From a bacterium (GTDB lineage: Bacteria; UBA8248), in the NCBI GenBank assembly GCA_022825065.1, contig JAJDYR010000005.1, forward strand, positions 57,491 through 121,490: a stretch of DNA of 64,000 nt, written 5' to 3'. Positions 20,302-30,538 of this stretch are shown here, piece by piece; within the stretch, counting starts at the first letter, position 1; the number at the start of each line of letters is the position of its first letter. The notes below the pieces were generated by a model, which saw nothing but the letters and a program-made list of their open reading frames with translations, was not told the DNA's origin and did no database searches. Position numbers and translations under genes: made by a program.

Positions 20302-21028
20302 TTCGGGCACATTGGAGATGAGTGAGTCTGCTTCACCAGAGGGTGTGTTGCCGCAGGTCATCGTCACCAGGGGACTGGAAAAATCATACCCCATGGGCAG
20401 CGGCGAGGTGATGGCTCTGAGCGGAGTCGACCTCGAGGTGGGTCATGGCGAGATGGTGGCCCTCATGGGGGTCTCCGGAGCGGGGAAAACCACCTTGCTC
20501 CATCTACTGGGAGCACTCGACAGGCCGACGAAAGGCGAAGTGATTCTGGAGGGCAAAAGCCTCTCTGATTGCTCAGAAGCCGAATTGGCCCGGTTGAGAA
20601 ATCAGCATGTGGGTTTCGTGTTCCAGTTTCATCACTTGCTGCCGGAGTTTTCCGGCCTGGAAAATGTTATGATACCCGGGCTGCTCCGTGGCGCCCGGAA
20701 AAAAGAGGTGGAGGAGCAGGCGAAGGAATTGTTGAGCCGGATAGGGTTGGCCGACAGGTGGAATCATCGGCCTGGAGAACTTTCCGGGGGAGAGCAGCAA
20801 AGGGTTGCTATTGCCCGCGCGTTAATTAACAATCCTTCTGTGGTGCTCGCGGATGAACCAACGGGGAACCTGGATTCATCGACTGCAGAAACGATCTTTG
20901 AATTGCTTCGGGAAATTAACGAAAGAAGCAGACAAACGATTTTGGTGGCGACGCACAATTCTTCGATGGCGGAAAGAATGGATCGTGTGATCGCCGTGGT
21001 GGACGGAAAAATAGCTCATAAAAAGTAA
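20294..21028 (+). CDS. lolD: Lipoprotein-releasing system ATPase LolD
   Basis: ATPase of the LolCDE lipoprotein extractor. 244 residues. Walker A GVSGAGKTT, Q-loop in VFQFHHLLPEFS (the LLPEF sequence is typical of LolD), signature LSGGEQQRVAIARAL, Walker B VVLADEPTGNLD and the H-loop in VATHNSS. About 20 N-terminal residues precede the conserved VTRGLEKSY; an alternative ATG at 20318 would shorten them. It overlaps lolC and is 10 bases before clpC. Confidence 0.95.
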   Translation: MVDSGTLEMSESASPEGVLPQVIVTRGLEKSYPMGSGEVMALSGVDLEVGHGEMVALMGVSGAGKTTLLHLLGALDRPTKGEVILEGKSLSDCSEAELARLRNQHVGFVFQFHHLLPEFSGLENVMIPGLLRGARKKEVEEQAKELLSRIGLADRWNHRPGELSGGEQQRVAIARALINNPSVVLADEPTGNLDSSTAETIFELLREINERSRQTILVATHNSSMAERMDRVIAVVDGKIAHKK

Positions 21029-21038
21029 GGAGGGCCGT

Positions 21039-23483
21039 ATGTTCAAGCGATTCACCGAGCGCGCCCGTAAAGTCATTATCCTCGCCAGAGAGGAAGCGGA
21101 ACACTACCGGCACGAATATCTGGGAACCGAACACATACTGCTGGGCGTGCTGAAGGACGGAGGCGGGATCGCCATCGCCGTCCTGCAGAAACTGGGGGTC
21201 GACCCCAAGCAGCTTCGCCTGGAGCTTGAACGCAACTTGCCCAAGAGTTTGAGCGGCCCCGTGGAAGGGGATATTCCGTTTACCCCGAAGGCGAAAAAAG
21301 TCCTTGAATACGCCGTCGAAGAGGCCCGGCTGATGGGCCACAACTATATCGGCACCGAACATCTGTTGTTGGGTATCGTCAGAGAGAAAGACGGGTTGGC
21401 GGCGAAAATTCTGGCCAGCTTCGGCGTGAAGCTCCAGCAAACGCGGGAGCAGACCATCAATCTCCTCAGGGAGCCGGTGGCGGCGCGTTCCCGCGAGAAG
21501 AGCAAGACGCCCGCGCTCGATGAATTCGGGCGTGACCTCACGGAGTTTGCGGATGAGGGGAAACTCGATCCCGTCATCGGGCGGGAGCAGGAGATAGAGC
21601 GCGTCATCCAGATTCTCGCGAGAAGGACGAAGAACAACCCCGTCCTTATCGGCGAGCCCGGCGTCGGAAAAACGGCGATCGTCGAGGGTTTGGCCCAATC
21701 GATTATGTCCAAGGAAGTTCCCCAGATTTTGTACAACAAGCGCGTGGTTCAGCTTGATCTGGGCGCTTTGGTGGCGGGAACGAAATACCGCGGACAGTTC
21801 GAGGCGCGCCTGAAAGCCATCATGAAGGAGATCACGCAGAGCCAGGACGTGATTATCTTCATCGATGAGTTGCATACCCTGGTGGGCGCGGGCGCGGCGG
21901 AAGGCTCTATCGATGCTTCGAACATGCTGAAGCCCGCCCTCAGCCGCGGGGAAGTCCAGTGCATCGGCGCCACCACGCTTGATGAGTATCGGAAGTACAT
22001 CGAGAAGAACGGCGCTCTGGAGCGTCGTTTCCAGACGGTCATGGTGGATCCGCCGTCGATAGATGATACGGTCAGCATCCTGAAGGGCCTGAGAGACAAG
22101 TATGAAAAACACCATCGCGCGCAATTGACGGATGACGCGCTTGTCTCCGCAGTTCGCCTGTCGTCCCAATACGTGTCGGATCGCTTCCTGCCGGACAAGG
22201 CGATAGACGTCATTGATGAGGCGTGCAGCAAGGTTCGCCTCGAGAAAGAAACTTTCCCGACCAACATCCGGGACCTTCAGCGCCAGATTGAAGAGACGGT
22301 TCGCACCAAAAAAGACATGATCGAGAAACAGGATTTCGAAAAGGCCGTCGAGTTGCGCGATCAGGAAGAGCAGGACAGGAGCAGACTCGACGAGTTGAAA
22401 ACGGAATGGGAAGCGGGTCAGACGGATGAAGAACCGTATGTCACCGACGAGGACGTGGCTTACGTCGTCAGCCGGATGACCGGGATTCCGCTGCAGCGTA
22501 TCGGAGAAGTGGAGAACGAACGTCTTCTTCGGATGGAAGAGGAGTTGAACGGCCACATCATCGGGCAGGAAGAAGCCACGCGCGCCCTGACGAAGGCGGT
22601 TCGCCGGGCGCGCGCGGGCCTGAAGGGGCCGAAGCGCCCGATCGGCAGCTTCTTGTTCCTGGGTCCCACGGGCGTAGGCAAGACCGAGATGGCCAGAATG
22701 CTCGCCCAGTTCATGTTCGGCGACCCGAACGCCCTCATTCGCATCGATATGAGCGAGTACATGGAGAGATTCAACGTCTCCCGCCTCACCGGAGCGCCTC
22801 CGGGGTACGTCGGCTATGAGGAGGGGGGGCAGCTCACCGAGCGCGTTCGCAGAAAGCCTTACTCCGTCGTGCTGCTCGATGAAATCGAGAAGGCGCACCC
22901 CGACGTCTACCACGTCCTGCTGCAAGTGATGGACGACGGTCTGCTCACCGACAGCTATGGCCGCAATATCGACTTCAAGAATACCGTCATCATCATGACT
23001 TCGAATCTGGCGGCCCGCTCCATCGAGAAAGGGACGTCCCTCGGCTTCCAGAAGGCGGACACGGGCCTCGGCTTCGACAAGATGAAGGACAGTATTCGTG
23101 ATGAGTTGAAGCGCACCTTCAACCCTGAGTTTCTGAACCGGATTGACGATGTCATCATCTTCCGGCCGTTGACCCACGAGGACATCCTGAAAATCGTGGA
23201 TATCGAAATTGCCAAAGTCAACGAGACGCTGAACGAAAAGGAAATGACGATTGAGTTGAGCGACGAAGCCAAGGACTGGATTGCCAAACAGGGGTTTGAG
23301 CCGGCTTATGGGGCGAGGCCTCTGCGTCGCGTCATCCAAAGACACATCGAAGATACCCTCAGCGAAGAAGTTCTGCACGGTAAATTCCAGGACGGGGGAA
23401 CGATCCTGGCGAAGCTGGCCGGGGATGAATTGGTATTCGAACTGAAAGAAGACACGGAAGTGCTCAGTGTCCAGGACCTATAG
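21039..23483 (+). CDS. clpC: ATP-dependent Clp protease ATP-binding subunit ClpC
   Basis: Hsp100 unfoldase that feeds substrates to ClpP and remodels proteins. 814 residues, typical ClpC length. The N domain has two repeats ([20 protein letters not shown] and the copy starting [19 protein letters not shown]). AAA1 has Walker [14 protein letters not shown]/middle region ([18 protein letters not shown]) separates it from AAA2 with [12 protein letters not shown]. The UVR motif and the lack of a long ClpB middle coiled coil make it ClpC. A strong AAGGAGG lies just before the ATG. An 820-codon antisense frame opposite it is a codon-usage shadow. Confidence 0.96.
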   Translation: MFKRFTERARKVIILAREEAEHYRHEYLGTEHILLGVLKDGGGIAIAVLQKLGVDPKQLRLELERNLPKSLSGPVEGDIPFTPKAKKVLEYAVEEARLMGHNYIGTEHLLLGIVREKDGLAAKILASFGVKLQQTREQTINLLREPVAARSREKSKTPALDEFGRDLTEFADEGKLDPVIGREQEIERVIQILARRTKNNPVLIGEPGVGKTAIVEGLAQSIMSKEVPQILYNKRVVQLDLGALVAGTKYRGQFEARLKAIMKEITQSQDVIIFIDELHTLVGAGAAEGSIDASNMLKPALSRGEVQCIGATTLDEYRKYIEKNGALERRFQTVMVDPPSIDDTVSILKGLRDKYEKHHRAQLTDDALVSAVRLSSQYVSDRFLPDKAIDVIDEACSKVRLEKETFPTNIRDLQRQIEETVRTKKDMIEKQDFEKAVELRDQEEQDRSRLDELKTEWEAGQTDEEPYVTDEDVAYVVSRMTGIPLQRIGEVENERLLRMEEELNGHIIGQEEATRALTKAVRRARAGLKGPKRPIGSFLFLGPTGVGKTEMARMLAQFMFGDPNALIRIDMSEYMERFNVSRLTGAPPGYVGYEEGGQLTERVRRKPYSVVLLDEIEKAHPDVYHVLLQVMDDGLLTDSYGRNIDFKNTVIIMTSNLAARSIEKGTSLGFQKADTGLGFDKMKDSIRDELKRTFNPEFLNRIDDVIIFRPLTHEDILKIVDIEIAKVNETLNEKEMTIELSDEAKDWIAKQGFEPAYGARPLRRVIQRHIEDTLSEEVLHGKFQDGGTILAKLAGDELVFELKEDTEVLSVQDL

Positions 23484-23535
23484 TTTCACTGCAAAATTGA
23501 AACTTGTTTCCCCTTTTTTTTCAGGGGGTGGTCTT

Positions 23536-25851
23536 ATGCGTTGCGCGGCGAAGGTGTCGGCCTGCGCCGTTTTGGCCTTCCTGTTTCTTGTTGCCGTTTC
23601 TCACGAGGCGATAGGGCAGTCGGCTTCACCGGCCATCACGGTACGGGCTATTGAGGTCAAGGGGAATCGCCGGGTCGATCGTTCCACGGTTCTTTTTTAC
23701 GTTCGGCTGAAAGAGGGACAAAACTACACCAACACGGAATTGGTCAAGCAAATCCGCGCGGATGTCCGGGCCATATACAAGCTGGGATTTTTCCGGGATG
23801 TGAAAACCCAGGTGGAGTCTCTGGAAGGGGGGCTCCGCGTTATTTATCAACTCAGCGAAAAACCCACGATCAATCAGATTGAGATCATTGGAAACAGCAA
23901 ACTGGACCTCGAGAAAATCCGCGAGGGCATCACAGTCAAAGTTCAAACCATTGTCAGCGAATCCATCCTCAAAGAAACGGTTCGGAACATCCGAAAACTG
24001 TATCAGGAAAGCGGCTATTATTTCGCGCGCATAGAAGCTGTTCTGAAAGAAAGCGGCCAGAACACGGTGGCCGTCACGTTCGTGATAGATGAGGGTGAAA
24101 GCGTAAGCATCGGAGCAATCAATTTTGAAGGCAACGAAAATGTCTCAAGAAGAGATTTGCTCAAAGCCATGGAAACCAGCGAGAAGGGGTTTTTCTCTTT
24201 TCTTACGAGTTCGGGGATTTTTAACGAAGATGAACTGCAAAAGGATTTGGTGCGGATTCGCTTGCTGTATGAGAGTCGCGGATACGCAAAAGTTCAGGTC
24301 GGGCAGCCCGTTATTCGCGAGGAGCGGGGAAGAGGCCGGATATATATAACGATTCCCGTTAGCGAGGGTTTGCGCTACAGAATCGCGAAAGTTGATATAC
24401 GCGGTGGAGAGGATGTTATCCCGCAGGAAGAGATAAGAAAGAAGATGCTTCTTTTTGTTGGCGATGTCTTCAACAAAACCCGCTTGCTCTCTGATGTGCG
24501 AGCGATAACGGATCAATTTTCGAACCGTGGCTATGCGTTTGCGGATGTGAATAGTTTCACGAAAACGGACGACGAGAAGAAGACGATCGACGTTACTGTA
24601 CGAATCAACAAAGGGCGTAGGGTATACATCGGAAAAGTGGGGGTAAAAGGCAACACCCGCACCCGTGAGAATGTAATCCGTAGAGATGTCCGGGTTATCG
24701 AGGGGTCTCTCTACAGCAAGAGAGGGTTGGATTTAACGCGTCAGCGGCTCGTCCGGAAGAATTATTTCGAAACGGTGAAAGTTGCTGAAAAGCGTCGCCC
24801 CGGCAGCGATGAAATACTCGACATCGAGATTGAGGTGAAGGAGAAGCCGACCGGCTCCATTACGGGTGGTATCGGCGTCAACAGCGACGAGGGTGTTTAC
24901 GGGCAGGCTGAATTAAAAGAGTCGAATTTGTTCGGCAAGGGTTTGGTTGCTTCGATATTCACCAGAGTTTCCGCCGATCGCTTCGATCTGGTTACGGAAT
25001 ACTTTGACCCCAATTTCCGGGATTCAGGTTACTCGCTTGGGGGGAGCCTGTTTTTTGTCGATCAGGAATATGAAACTTTTGATAACCAAAGACAGGGTGG
25101 CCGGATAACGGTTGGCAAGGAGTTTCAGGAGTTCTTGAGAGCTTTCATCTCTTATGAGATCGCGGAATCCCAAATCAGCAACGTTGATGACACGGCGATA
25201 AACACGATTCTGGAGCAGGAAGGGGAAACTTTTCTCGAAAGCAGCGTCATTCCCAGGCTCGTCTACGATAGCTTGAACAGGCCCATTTTCCCGACGGATG
25301 GCACGTATTGGAGCATTGGCTCCACCATTTCTACTTCACTGCTGGGTGGCAACGTCGACGTATTCTCCGCTGAAGCGGATTTCAGGCAATACCACAACAT
25401 CGGAGAGCGTTTCCGGATCCGCATTTTACGGGATTTGGTTTTGAATCTGAGGGGCAATGTCCGATACGTCGACTCATTCAAGGGCGAAGTGCCGGCATTC
25501 CGCCGTTTGTACGCCACCAGAAGGCACACCGTTCGAGGTTTCACTTCCAGCGACCTGGGTCCGAAGGATATGCAGGGCGACGCCATAGGTGGATTCTCCT
25601 CCGCTCTCGCCTCTGCCGAGTTGACGCATCCTTTCATCGGCCCGACTCAACTCGCGGTTTTCTTCGATATGGGAAATATCTGGGATGAAGACAACGCTTT
25701 TGATGTGGGCGAATTGCGGTATGGCGCTGGAATCGGTTTGCGCATCGTGACGCCAATCGGCCCCATGCGGCTTGATATCGGATACAAGCTGGACAGGAAA
25801 CAGGACGAGCGCAGAAGAGAAGCGCATTTGGGGATCGGGGCTGCGTTTTAG
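23536..25851 (+). CDS. bamA: Outer membrane protein assembly factor BamA
   Basis: Omp85-family insertase that folds beta-barrel proteins into the outer membrane. ATG 23536 with AGGGGG seven bases upstream starts a clear signal peptide (SACAVLAFLFLVAVS, cleavage near AIGQS), giving 771 aa. A longer frame from 23467 overlaps clpC and lacks a ribosome binding site. Five POTRA domains follow (for example VRAIEVKGNRRVDRSTVL, INQIEIIGNSKLDLEKI, IGAINFEGNENVSRRDLL), then the 16-strand barrel. The barrel contains the conserved VRGF of strand 12's inner loop (RRHTVRGFTSSDLG) and ends in an aromatic residue (GIGAAF), as outer-membrane barrels do. Confidence 0.96.
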   Translation: MRCAAKVSACAVLAFLFLVAVSHEAIGQSASPAITVRAIEVKGNRRVDRSTVLFYVRLKEGQNYTNTELVKQIRADVRAIYKLGFFRDVKTQVESLEGGLRVIYQLSEKPTINQIEIIGNSKLDLEKIREGITVKVQTIVSESILKETVRNIRKLYQESGYYFARIEAVLKESGQNTVAVTFVIDEGESVSIGAINFEGNENVSRRDLLKAMETSEKGFFSFLTSSGIFNEDELQKDLVRIRLLYESRGYAKVQVGQPVIREERGRGRIYITIPVSEGLRYRIAKVDIRGGEDVIPQEEIRKKMLLFVGDVFNKTRLLSDVRAITDQFSNRGYAFADVNSFTKTDDEKKTIDVTVRINKGRRVYIGKVGVKGNTRTRENVIRRDVRVIEGSLYSKRGLDLTRQRLVRKNYFETVKVAEKRRPGSDEILDIEIEVKEKPTGSITGGIGVNSDEGVYGQAELKESNLFGKGLVASIFTRVSADRFDLVTEYFDPNFRDSGYSLGGSLFFVDQEYETFDNQRQGGRITVGKEFQEFLRAFISYEIAESQISNVDDTAINTILEQEGETFLESSVIPRLVYDSLNRPIFPTDGTYWSIGSTISTSLLGGNVDVFSAEADFRQYHNIGERFRIRILRDLVLNLRGNVRYVDSFKGEVPAFRRLYATRRHTVRGFTSSDLGPKDMQGDAIGGFSSALASAELTHPFIGPTQLAVFFDMGNIWDEDNAFDVGELRYGAGIGLRIVTPIGPMRLDIGYKLDRKQDERRREAHLGIGAAF

Positions 25852-25887
25852 CAGTGTTTGAGCCGGTATTTGTCTTAGGGATGGAGG

Positions 25888-26466
25888 ATGTTTGACGTGA
25901 GGCGGTATGGCCCATCTGTTTTGATACTTTCGATATTTCTCGCCTTCGCCTGCGCAGGCCATGCGGAATCGGCAAGTGTGAAATACGGCGTCGTCAATAT
26001 TCAGCGCGTATTACAGACTTCAAAAGGCGGACGCACCGCGAGTTCGTCTCTGGAAAGGGAGAGAAAGAGGCTCCAAAGCACGATACAGAAAAGGCGCGAT
26101 GATTTAGCTCAAATTGCGAATAAAGTTCGGGATTTACAATTGGAGATCGATCAGAAAAGCGCGATTTGGCGGCAAGAGGAAAAAGAACGCAAGGCGTTCG
26201 AGTTGAGATCCCAGAGAAGAGAATTTACGCGTGAACAGGACAACCTGAGACGATTGGTGCGAGAGAGCGAACGAGACCTTCAAGATCGCCGGAGAATCGC
26301 CACAGAGAAGGTTTTGAAAGAAGTTCGTGTCATTGTTGAGGAGATCGGGAAGAAAGAGGAATTGGATGTTATTGTGGACAATGCATCCGGCGGCGTTTTG
26401 TTCGTCAACCCGAGAGTGGATCTCACAGAGAGGGTGATCAAGCTATACGACCAGAAGAAGAAATAA
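25888..26466 (+). CDS. skp: OmpH/Skp-family periplasmic chaperone
   Basis: Periplasmic holdase for unfolded outer-membrane proteins, directly downstream of bamA as in many genomes. About 192 residues: a signal peptide ([17 protein letters not shown]), the short N-terminal strand [17 protein letters not shown], a long charged coiled coil (about residues 50-155) forming the tentacles, and a C-terminal strand region ([17 protein letters not shown]). GTG 25897 is an alternative start, with GGAGG nine bases upstream; ATG 25888 has AGGG seven bases upstream. Two bases separate it from lpxD. Confidence 0.92.
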   Translation: MFDVRRYGPSVLILSIFLAFACAGHAESASVKYGVVNIQRVLQTSKGGRTASSSLERERKRLQSTIQKRRDDLAQIANKVRDLQLEIDQKSAIWRQEEKERKAFELRSQRREFTREQDNLRRLVRESERDLQDRRRIATEKVLKEVRVIVEEIGKKEELDVIVDNASGGVLFVNPRVDLTERVIKLYDQKKK

Positions 26467-26467
26467 A

Positions 26468-27475
26468 ATGCTTCTCGCAGACATCGCAAATCTGCTTGGC
26501 GGGGAATTGATCGGCGACGGGAACGTAGATCTGCAAGATGTAGCTTCTTATGAAGAGGCCTCACCGACAGATTTGAGTTATGTGGAGTCGGCGAAAAAGC
26601 TGAACACGCATTCTGATGCGGGCGCCCTCATCGTTCCCCGGGGCCTGGGGATTGGCCGCCCGGGTATTTCTGCAGAAAATCCTCGTTTGTCTTTTGCGCG
26701 CGCAGTCTTGTTGTTCCGCCCGCCTCGAAAATTCCAGCCGGGAATAGACGCCAGCGCCAGCATCTCCGAGACGGCCCGCCTGGGAGACGGCGTGTATGTA
26801 GGGCCATTCGCATCCCTTGCCGATGGTGTTGTGGTAGGGGACGGCTCCTGTGTCGGTGCGGGTGTCCATATCGACCATGATGTGAGGATAGGCTCTGAAT
26901 GCCACATATACCCGAATTGTGTTGTATACGCTGATGTAGAGATAGGGTCTCGGGTGATCCTCCATGCGGGAGTCGTCGTGGGAGCAGATGGGTTTGGCTA
27001 TGTTCCCGATGAGGAGGGACGTTTTTTCAAATACCCGCAAACGGGCAGGGTCGTCATTGAAGATGATGTGGAGGTCGGCGCGAACAGCACGATAGACCGC
27101 GCTACCTTGAGAGAGACGAGAATAGGACGCGGCACGAAAATCGACAATCTGGTGCAAATTGCGCACAATGTCGTGATTGGGGAGGATTGCGTACTGGCGA
27201 GCCAGGTGGGCATCTCGGGTAGCGTGAAAATCGGGCGTGGCGTCATGATGGGTGGCCGTGTCGGCGTAACGGATCATGTCGAAATTGGTGACGGGGCGAT
27301 ACTGGGAGCCGATACCGGCGTGCTGAAGAGTCTGGAGGGCGGGAAAATGTATCTGCACACGCCTGCGACGGAAATTCGTGATGCGCGCAGGCGAATCGCG
27401 GTTTTGAGGAATTTGCCGAGGCTGTCGGAGAGAGTAAATGAACTCGAAAAGAGGATTGGCAAACTGGAATCATGA
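26468..27475 (+). CDS. lpxD: UDP-3-O-acylglucosamine N-acyltransferase LpxD
   Basis: Third step of lipid A synthesis: transfers the N-linked hydroxyacyl chain from ACP. 335 residues. An N-terminal uridine-binding domain ([16 protein letters not shown]) precedes a left-handed parallel beta-helix made of hexapeptide repeats (about 100-290). The catalytic His lies in [12 protein letters not shown], and a C-terminal helix ([18 protein letters not shown]) completes the trimer. The stop overlaps the fabZ start. Confidence 0.97.
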   Translation: MLLADIANLLGGELIGDGNVDLQDVASYEEASPTDLSYVESAKKLNTHSDAGALIVPRGLGIGRPGISAENPRLSFARAVLLFRPPRKFQPGIDASASISETARLGDGVYVGPFASLADGVVVGDGSCVGAGVHIDHDVRIGSECHIYPNCVVYADVEIGSRVILHAGVVVGADGFGYVPDEEGRFFKYPQTGRVVIEDDVEVGANSTIDRATLRETRIGRGTKIDNLVQIAHNVVIGEDCVLASQVGISGSVKIGRGVMMGGRVGVTDHVEIGDGAILGADTGVLKSLEGGKMYLHTPATEIRDARRRIAVLRNLPRLSERVNELEKRIGKLES

Positions 27476-27912
27476 TGGATAGCCGGCGAATACAAGAGTT
27501 GATCCCGCATAGGGATCCGTTTCTTTTCGTCGATCAGGTGACATCAATCGACCCGGAAGAAATTTCTATTGTAGCCCAGAAGAGCATCACCAGGGACGAA
27601 CCGTGTCTGGAGGGCCATTTCCCGGGCAACCCCATCATGCCGGGTGTATTGATCGTCGAAGCGTTGGCGCAAACCGGTTTGATTTGCCTGTTCGATTTGA
27701 AATTGATTGATCCGGACGGTGACTTTTTCTTCACGGGTATCGAGCAGGTAAAATTCAGGCGTCCGGTTGTCCCGGGCGATTTGTTGCAGTTGCGTGCAAA
27801 ACTCCTGAAAAACAAACGGGCTATATGGAAATTTGAGGGACGGGCGTTTGTAGGGGAGCAAATCGCCGCCGAAGGTGTTTTCACCGCCTATGCCACTCCC
27901 CGCTCCCGATAG
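27472..27912 (+). CDS. fabZ: 3-hydroxyacyl-ACP dehydratase FabZ
   Basis: Dehydrates 3-hydroxyacyl-ACP in fatty acid elongation and competes with LpxA/LpxD for that substrate. 146 residues, single hot-dog fold. The active-site His is in [12 protein letters not shown], and the Glu is in the helix IVEALAQTG after the motif [12 protein letters not shown]. It starts within the lpxD stop codon (ATGATG at 27472). Its usual place between lpxD and lpxA supports the assignment. Confidence 0.97.
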   Translation: MMDSRRIQELIPHRDPFLFVDQVTSIDPEEISIVAQKSITRDEPCLEGHFPGNPIMPGVLIVEALAQTGLICLFDLKLIDPDGDFFFTGIEQVKFRRPVVPGDLLQLRAKLLKNKRAIWKFEGRAFVGEQIAAEGVFTAYATPRSR

Positions 27913-27915
27913 ACA

Positions 27916-28698
27916 TTGAACGCTATAGCCCCCACTTCTCATATCGACCCGGAAGCACAACTCGGGCATGGTTTGAAAATCGGTCCGGGCGCTTTTGTGG
28001 GCGCAGGCGTGATTCTTCGGGATGGATGTGAAATCGGGCCGAACGCGACCATTCAGGGGCCTGCCGTTATAGGTGAGGGATGCCGGATTTTTCCGAATGC
28101 CGTTATCGGCCTGGAAGCGCAAATTGTCGATTTGCCGCAGGATTCAGGCGGGGTCGAAATCGGAGCGGGTACGGTTATCCGTGAAACGGCGACAATCCAC
28201 CGTTCCATGTATCAGGGTCAAAACACGGTCATAGGCGGGAAATGCTACATCATGGTCGGTGCGCACGTGGGTCACGATTGCCGCGTGGGCGATGAGACGG
28301 TCCTGGTGAACCATTGCTCTTTGGGAGGGCATGTGGAAGTCGGGGAAAAGTGTTTCATATCCAATTTCATCGGCGTGCATCAGCGGATGAAGGTCGGTGA
28401 GGGTTCGATTCTGGTGGGTCCCGTTGCGGTGAGGAAAGACGTGCCTCCGTTCGTCAAAATGGCGGGCGCCCCTTTCCGTATCGCTGGACTGAACGTGGTC
28501 GGTTTGCGCAGAAGAGGCGTTTCGCCCGAGGTGAGAGCGGACATCAAGAGGGCGTATAAAATTCTTTTTAACGAATCGGGTACGATAGCGCAGAAAATAG
28601 AAATCATAGAAGCGCAGGCGCCGTTAGGAGCGGAAATTCAATCCGTGGTAGAATTCGTGCGCAATTCGAAGAACGGCATCTATCAAGGTCGCGTATAA
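27916..28698 (+). CDS. lpxA: UDP-N-acetylglucosamine O-acyltransferase LpxA
   Basis: First step of lipid A synthesis. 260 residues, the usual length. Hexapeptide beta-helix from residue 10 (HIDPEAQLGHGLKIGPGAF) to about 190, with the catalytic His in MVGAHVGHDCRVG. The helical C-terminal domain begins at KMAGAPFRIAGLNVVGLRR. TTG 27916, three bases after fabZ, is the only plausible start because the family N-terminus begins there; no strong ribosome binding site is visible. Confidence 0.96.
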   Translation: MNAIAPTSHIDPEAQLGHGLKIGPGAFVGAGVILRDGCEIGPNATIQGPAVIGEGCRIFPNAVIGLEAQIVDLPQDSGGVEIGAGTVIRETATIHRSMYQGQNTVIGGKCYIMVGAHVGHDCRVGDETVLVNHCSLGGHVEVGEKCFISNFIGVHQRMKVGEGSILVGPVAVRKDVPPFVKMAGAPFRIAGLNVVGLRRRGVSPEVRADIKRAYKILFNESGTIAQKIEIIEAQAPLGAEIQSVVEFVRNSKNGIYQGRV

Positions 28699-28727
28699 GG
28701 GCAGGTTTTTTAAGAGGTTAAAAGCCC

Positions 28728-29699
28728 ATGCTGGATTCTCTGCGAGTTGGCGTCGTTGGTGTTGGCCATATGGGCAGCTATCACGTGGCTGCGCTTTCCG
28801 AGCTTTTGGATGTGAATCTGGTGGCTGTTTGTGACCTGGTTCCCAGTCGCGCCCGGGAGTTGGCTGATAGGTATGGAGCGGAGGCGTTTTCCGATCCTGC
28901 CGATCTGATCGGTCGCGTGGATGCGGTTACTGTCGCTGTTCCCACCTTGCAGCATTTCGAGGTGTCCCGGATATTCCTTGAAAATCGCATTCATGTATTG
29001 GTGGAGAAGCCCGTTTGTACAACGATGGAAGATGCTCGCAAACTGTTCGACATGGCCACCAGGAACAATTTGGTTCTTCATATCGGACATGTGGAACGCT
29101 TCAACGGAGCCGTTCAGGAGCTGGGCGACATCGTAGATGCTCCCGCCCTGATTGAATGCCGCAGGTTAGGGCCCTTCTCGCCGAGAGTCAGGGAAGACGG
29201 CGTCGTGCTCGACTTGATGATTCACGATCTCGACATCGTTTTAAGGCTGGTGGACGAGGAGATCGATTTGCTCTCGGCAACCGGCGCGAGTGTTTTCTCT
29301 GATCGGGACGACGTGGCGAATGTGCAGATTTGCTTTGCCAATGGATGTCTGGCGAACCTGACCGCAAGCCGGATGACGCAGAACAAGATCAGGACACTTT
29401 CCGTATCTCAACCGGACGCGTTTATTACGCTCGATTATGCGGACCAGGAACTCAGGATTCACCGTCAGGCGAAGAGCGAACACCAGTTGACCCGCGAGGA
29501 ACTCAAATACCGCGAACAATTTCAGGTTGAAAGGGTATTTGTTCATAAAGGCAATCCGCTCAAGCTGGAATTGCGGCATTTCCTGCAATCGGTGCAGCTC
29601 CTGGATGTTGTTTCTGATCCGGAAAAAGAATTGCGGTCTCTGGAGGTTGCCCTTCGTGTCGTAGAGATGCTGAAAAGCACGATGCCCTCGACTCACTAA
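28728..29699 (+). CDS. Gfo/Idh/MocA-family oxidoreductase in the lipid A cluster
   Basis: NAD(P)-dependent sugar oxidoreductase-like protein, 323 residues. The N-terminal Rossmann motif is VGVVGVGHMGSYHVAAL; the EKP motif (VLVEKPVCTTMEDA) and the active-site-type His/Asp segment LDLMIHDLDIV follow. Genes of this family commonly lie between lpxA and lpxI in lineages using LpxI. In Acidithiobacillus-type systems a GnnA oxidoreductase of this family oxidises UDP-GlcNAc for 3-amino lipid A, but no GnnB-type aminotransferase is seen in this window, so that role is unproven. The start ATG has AAGAGG eleven bases upstream. Confidence 0.85.
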   Translation: MLDSLRVGVVGVGHMGSYHVAALSELLDVNLVAVCDLVPSRARELADRYGAEAFSDPADLIGRVDAVTVAVPTLQHFEVSRIFLENRIHVLVEKPVCTTMEDARKLFDMATRNNLVLHIGHVERFNGAVQELGDIVDAPALIECRRLGPFSPRVREDGVVLDLMIHDLDIVLRLVDEEIDLLSATGASVFSDRDDVANVQICFANGCLANLTASRMTQNKIRTLSVSQPDAFITLDYADQELRIHRQAKSEHQLTREELKYREQFQVERVFVHKGNPLKLELRHFLQSVQLLDVVSDPEKELRSLEVALRVVEMLKSTMPSTH

Positions 29700-29707
29700 C
29701 ACTTCCC

Positions 29708-30538
29708 ATGTCGGATACCCCGGAGAGAATTGGCCTCGTCGCAGGTTCGGGCGGTTTGTCTTCCGAGTTTGTTTCCTGCGCGAAAAAACAGGGCAAGCGT
29801 GTGTCCGTTGTGGCTTTGTCCGCTGAAATCGAGGAAACATTATCACGCGAGGCGGATTCCGTAATTCACATCCCTCCCACCCAGCCGAACAAAATCATCC
29901 GGTTTTTCAGCGATGAGGGTGTTGAAGAAATAGGGCTCGTCGGAAAGGTGGAGAAAAGCATTTTATTTCAATCCCTGCGCTTCGATCTGACCGTTTTGCG
30001 CTTCATGAAAAACGCCAGGAATACGGCCGATGCAACGGTCATGGATGCCGTTATCGAGTTTGTGGAAGAAAACGGAATGAAGGTCGTGCCCCAAACGGAG
30101 TATCTCGAGCATCTCATTGCCCCGCGCGGGAGCATCACGAAAAAGAAGTTGCGCCAAAATCAACGGAAAGACGCCGAGTATGCGTTTCAGATGGCCCGGA
30201 GCGTCGCGGCGCTGGATATCGGCCAGACCGTGGTGGTCCACAAGGGGACGGTGGTTGCCGTGGAAGGTATCGAAGGTACGAACGAGGCGATCCGGAGGGG
30301 ATGCGCTCTCGCCGGGAAAGGGGCTGTTGTCTGTAAGGTCGCCCGTCCGGAACAGGATATGCGCTACGACGTGCCTACAGTGGGACCCGAGACCTTGCAG
30401 GTGATGCGCGAAGGCGGCGCTTCGGGGTTGATCCTGGAGGCGGAGCGGACATTTCTCATCGATCGCGAGCGCTTGATACGGGAAGCCGACGCAACGGGCA
30501 TCATCGTTGTCGGCTGGTCGGAAAATGAACAGGGATGA
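29708..30538 (+). CDS. lpxI: UDP-2,3-diacylglucosamine pyrophosphatase LpxI
   Basis: Fourth step of lipid A synthesis; LpxI replaces the LpxH of gamma-proteobacteria. 276 residues, DUF1009 family. The N-terminal domain has IGLVAGSGGLSSEF. The C-terminal catalytic domain includes RGSITKKKL, then DIGQTVVVHKGTVVAVEGIEGTNEAI and the final RAxLI-like segments. Placement between the Gfo/Idh gene and lpxB matches other LpxI-using genomes. There are eight bases between it and the preceding stop, and it overlaps the lpxB start. Confidence 0.95.
   Translation: MSDTPERIGLVAGSGGLSSEFVSCAKKQGKRVSVVALSAEIEETLSREADSVIHIPPTQPNKIIRFFSDEGVEEIGLVGKVEKSILFQSLRFDLTVLRFMKNARNTADATVMDAVIEFVEENGMKVVPQTEYLEHLIAPRGSITKKKLRQNQRKDAEYAFQMARSVAALDIGQTVVVHKGTVVAVEGIEGTNEAIRRGCALAGKGAVVCKVARPEQDMRYDVPTVGPETLQVMREGGASGLILEAERTFLIDRERLIREADATGIIVVGWSENEQG

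Noticed and set aside
20916..23378. 820-codon open frame on the minus strand opposite clpC
   Set aside because: Exactly antisense to a strongly conserved gene, no family similarity; explained by GC-rich codon bias.
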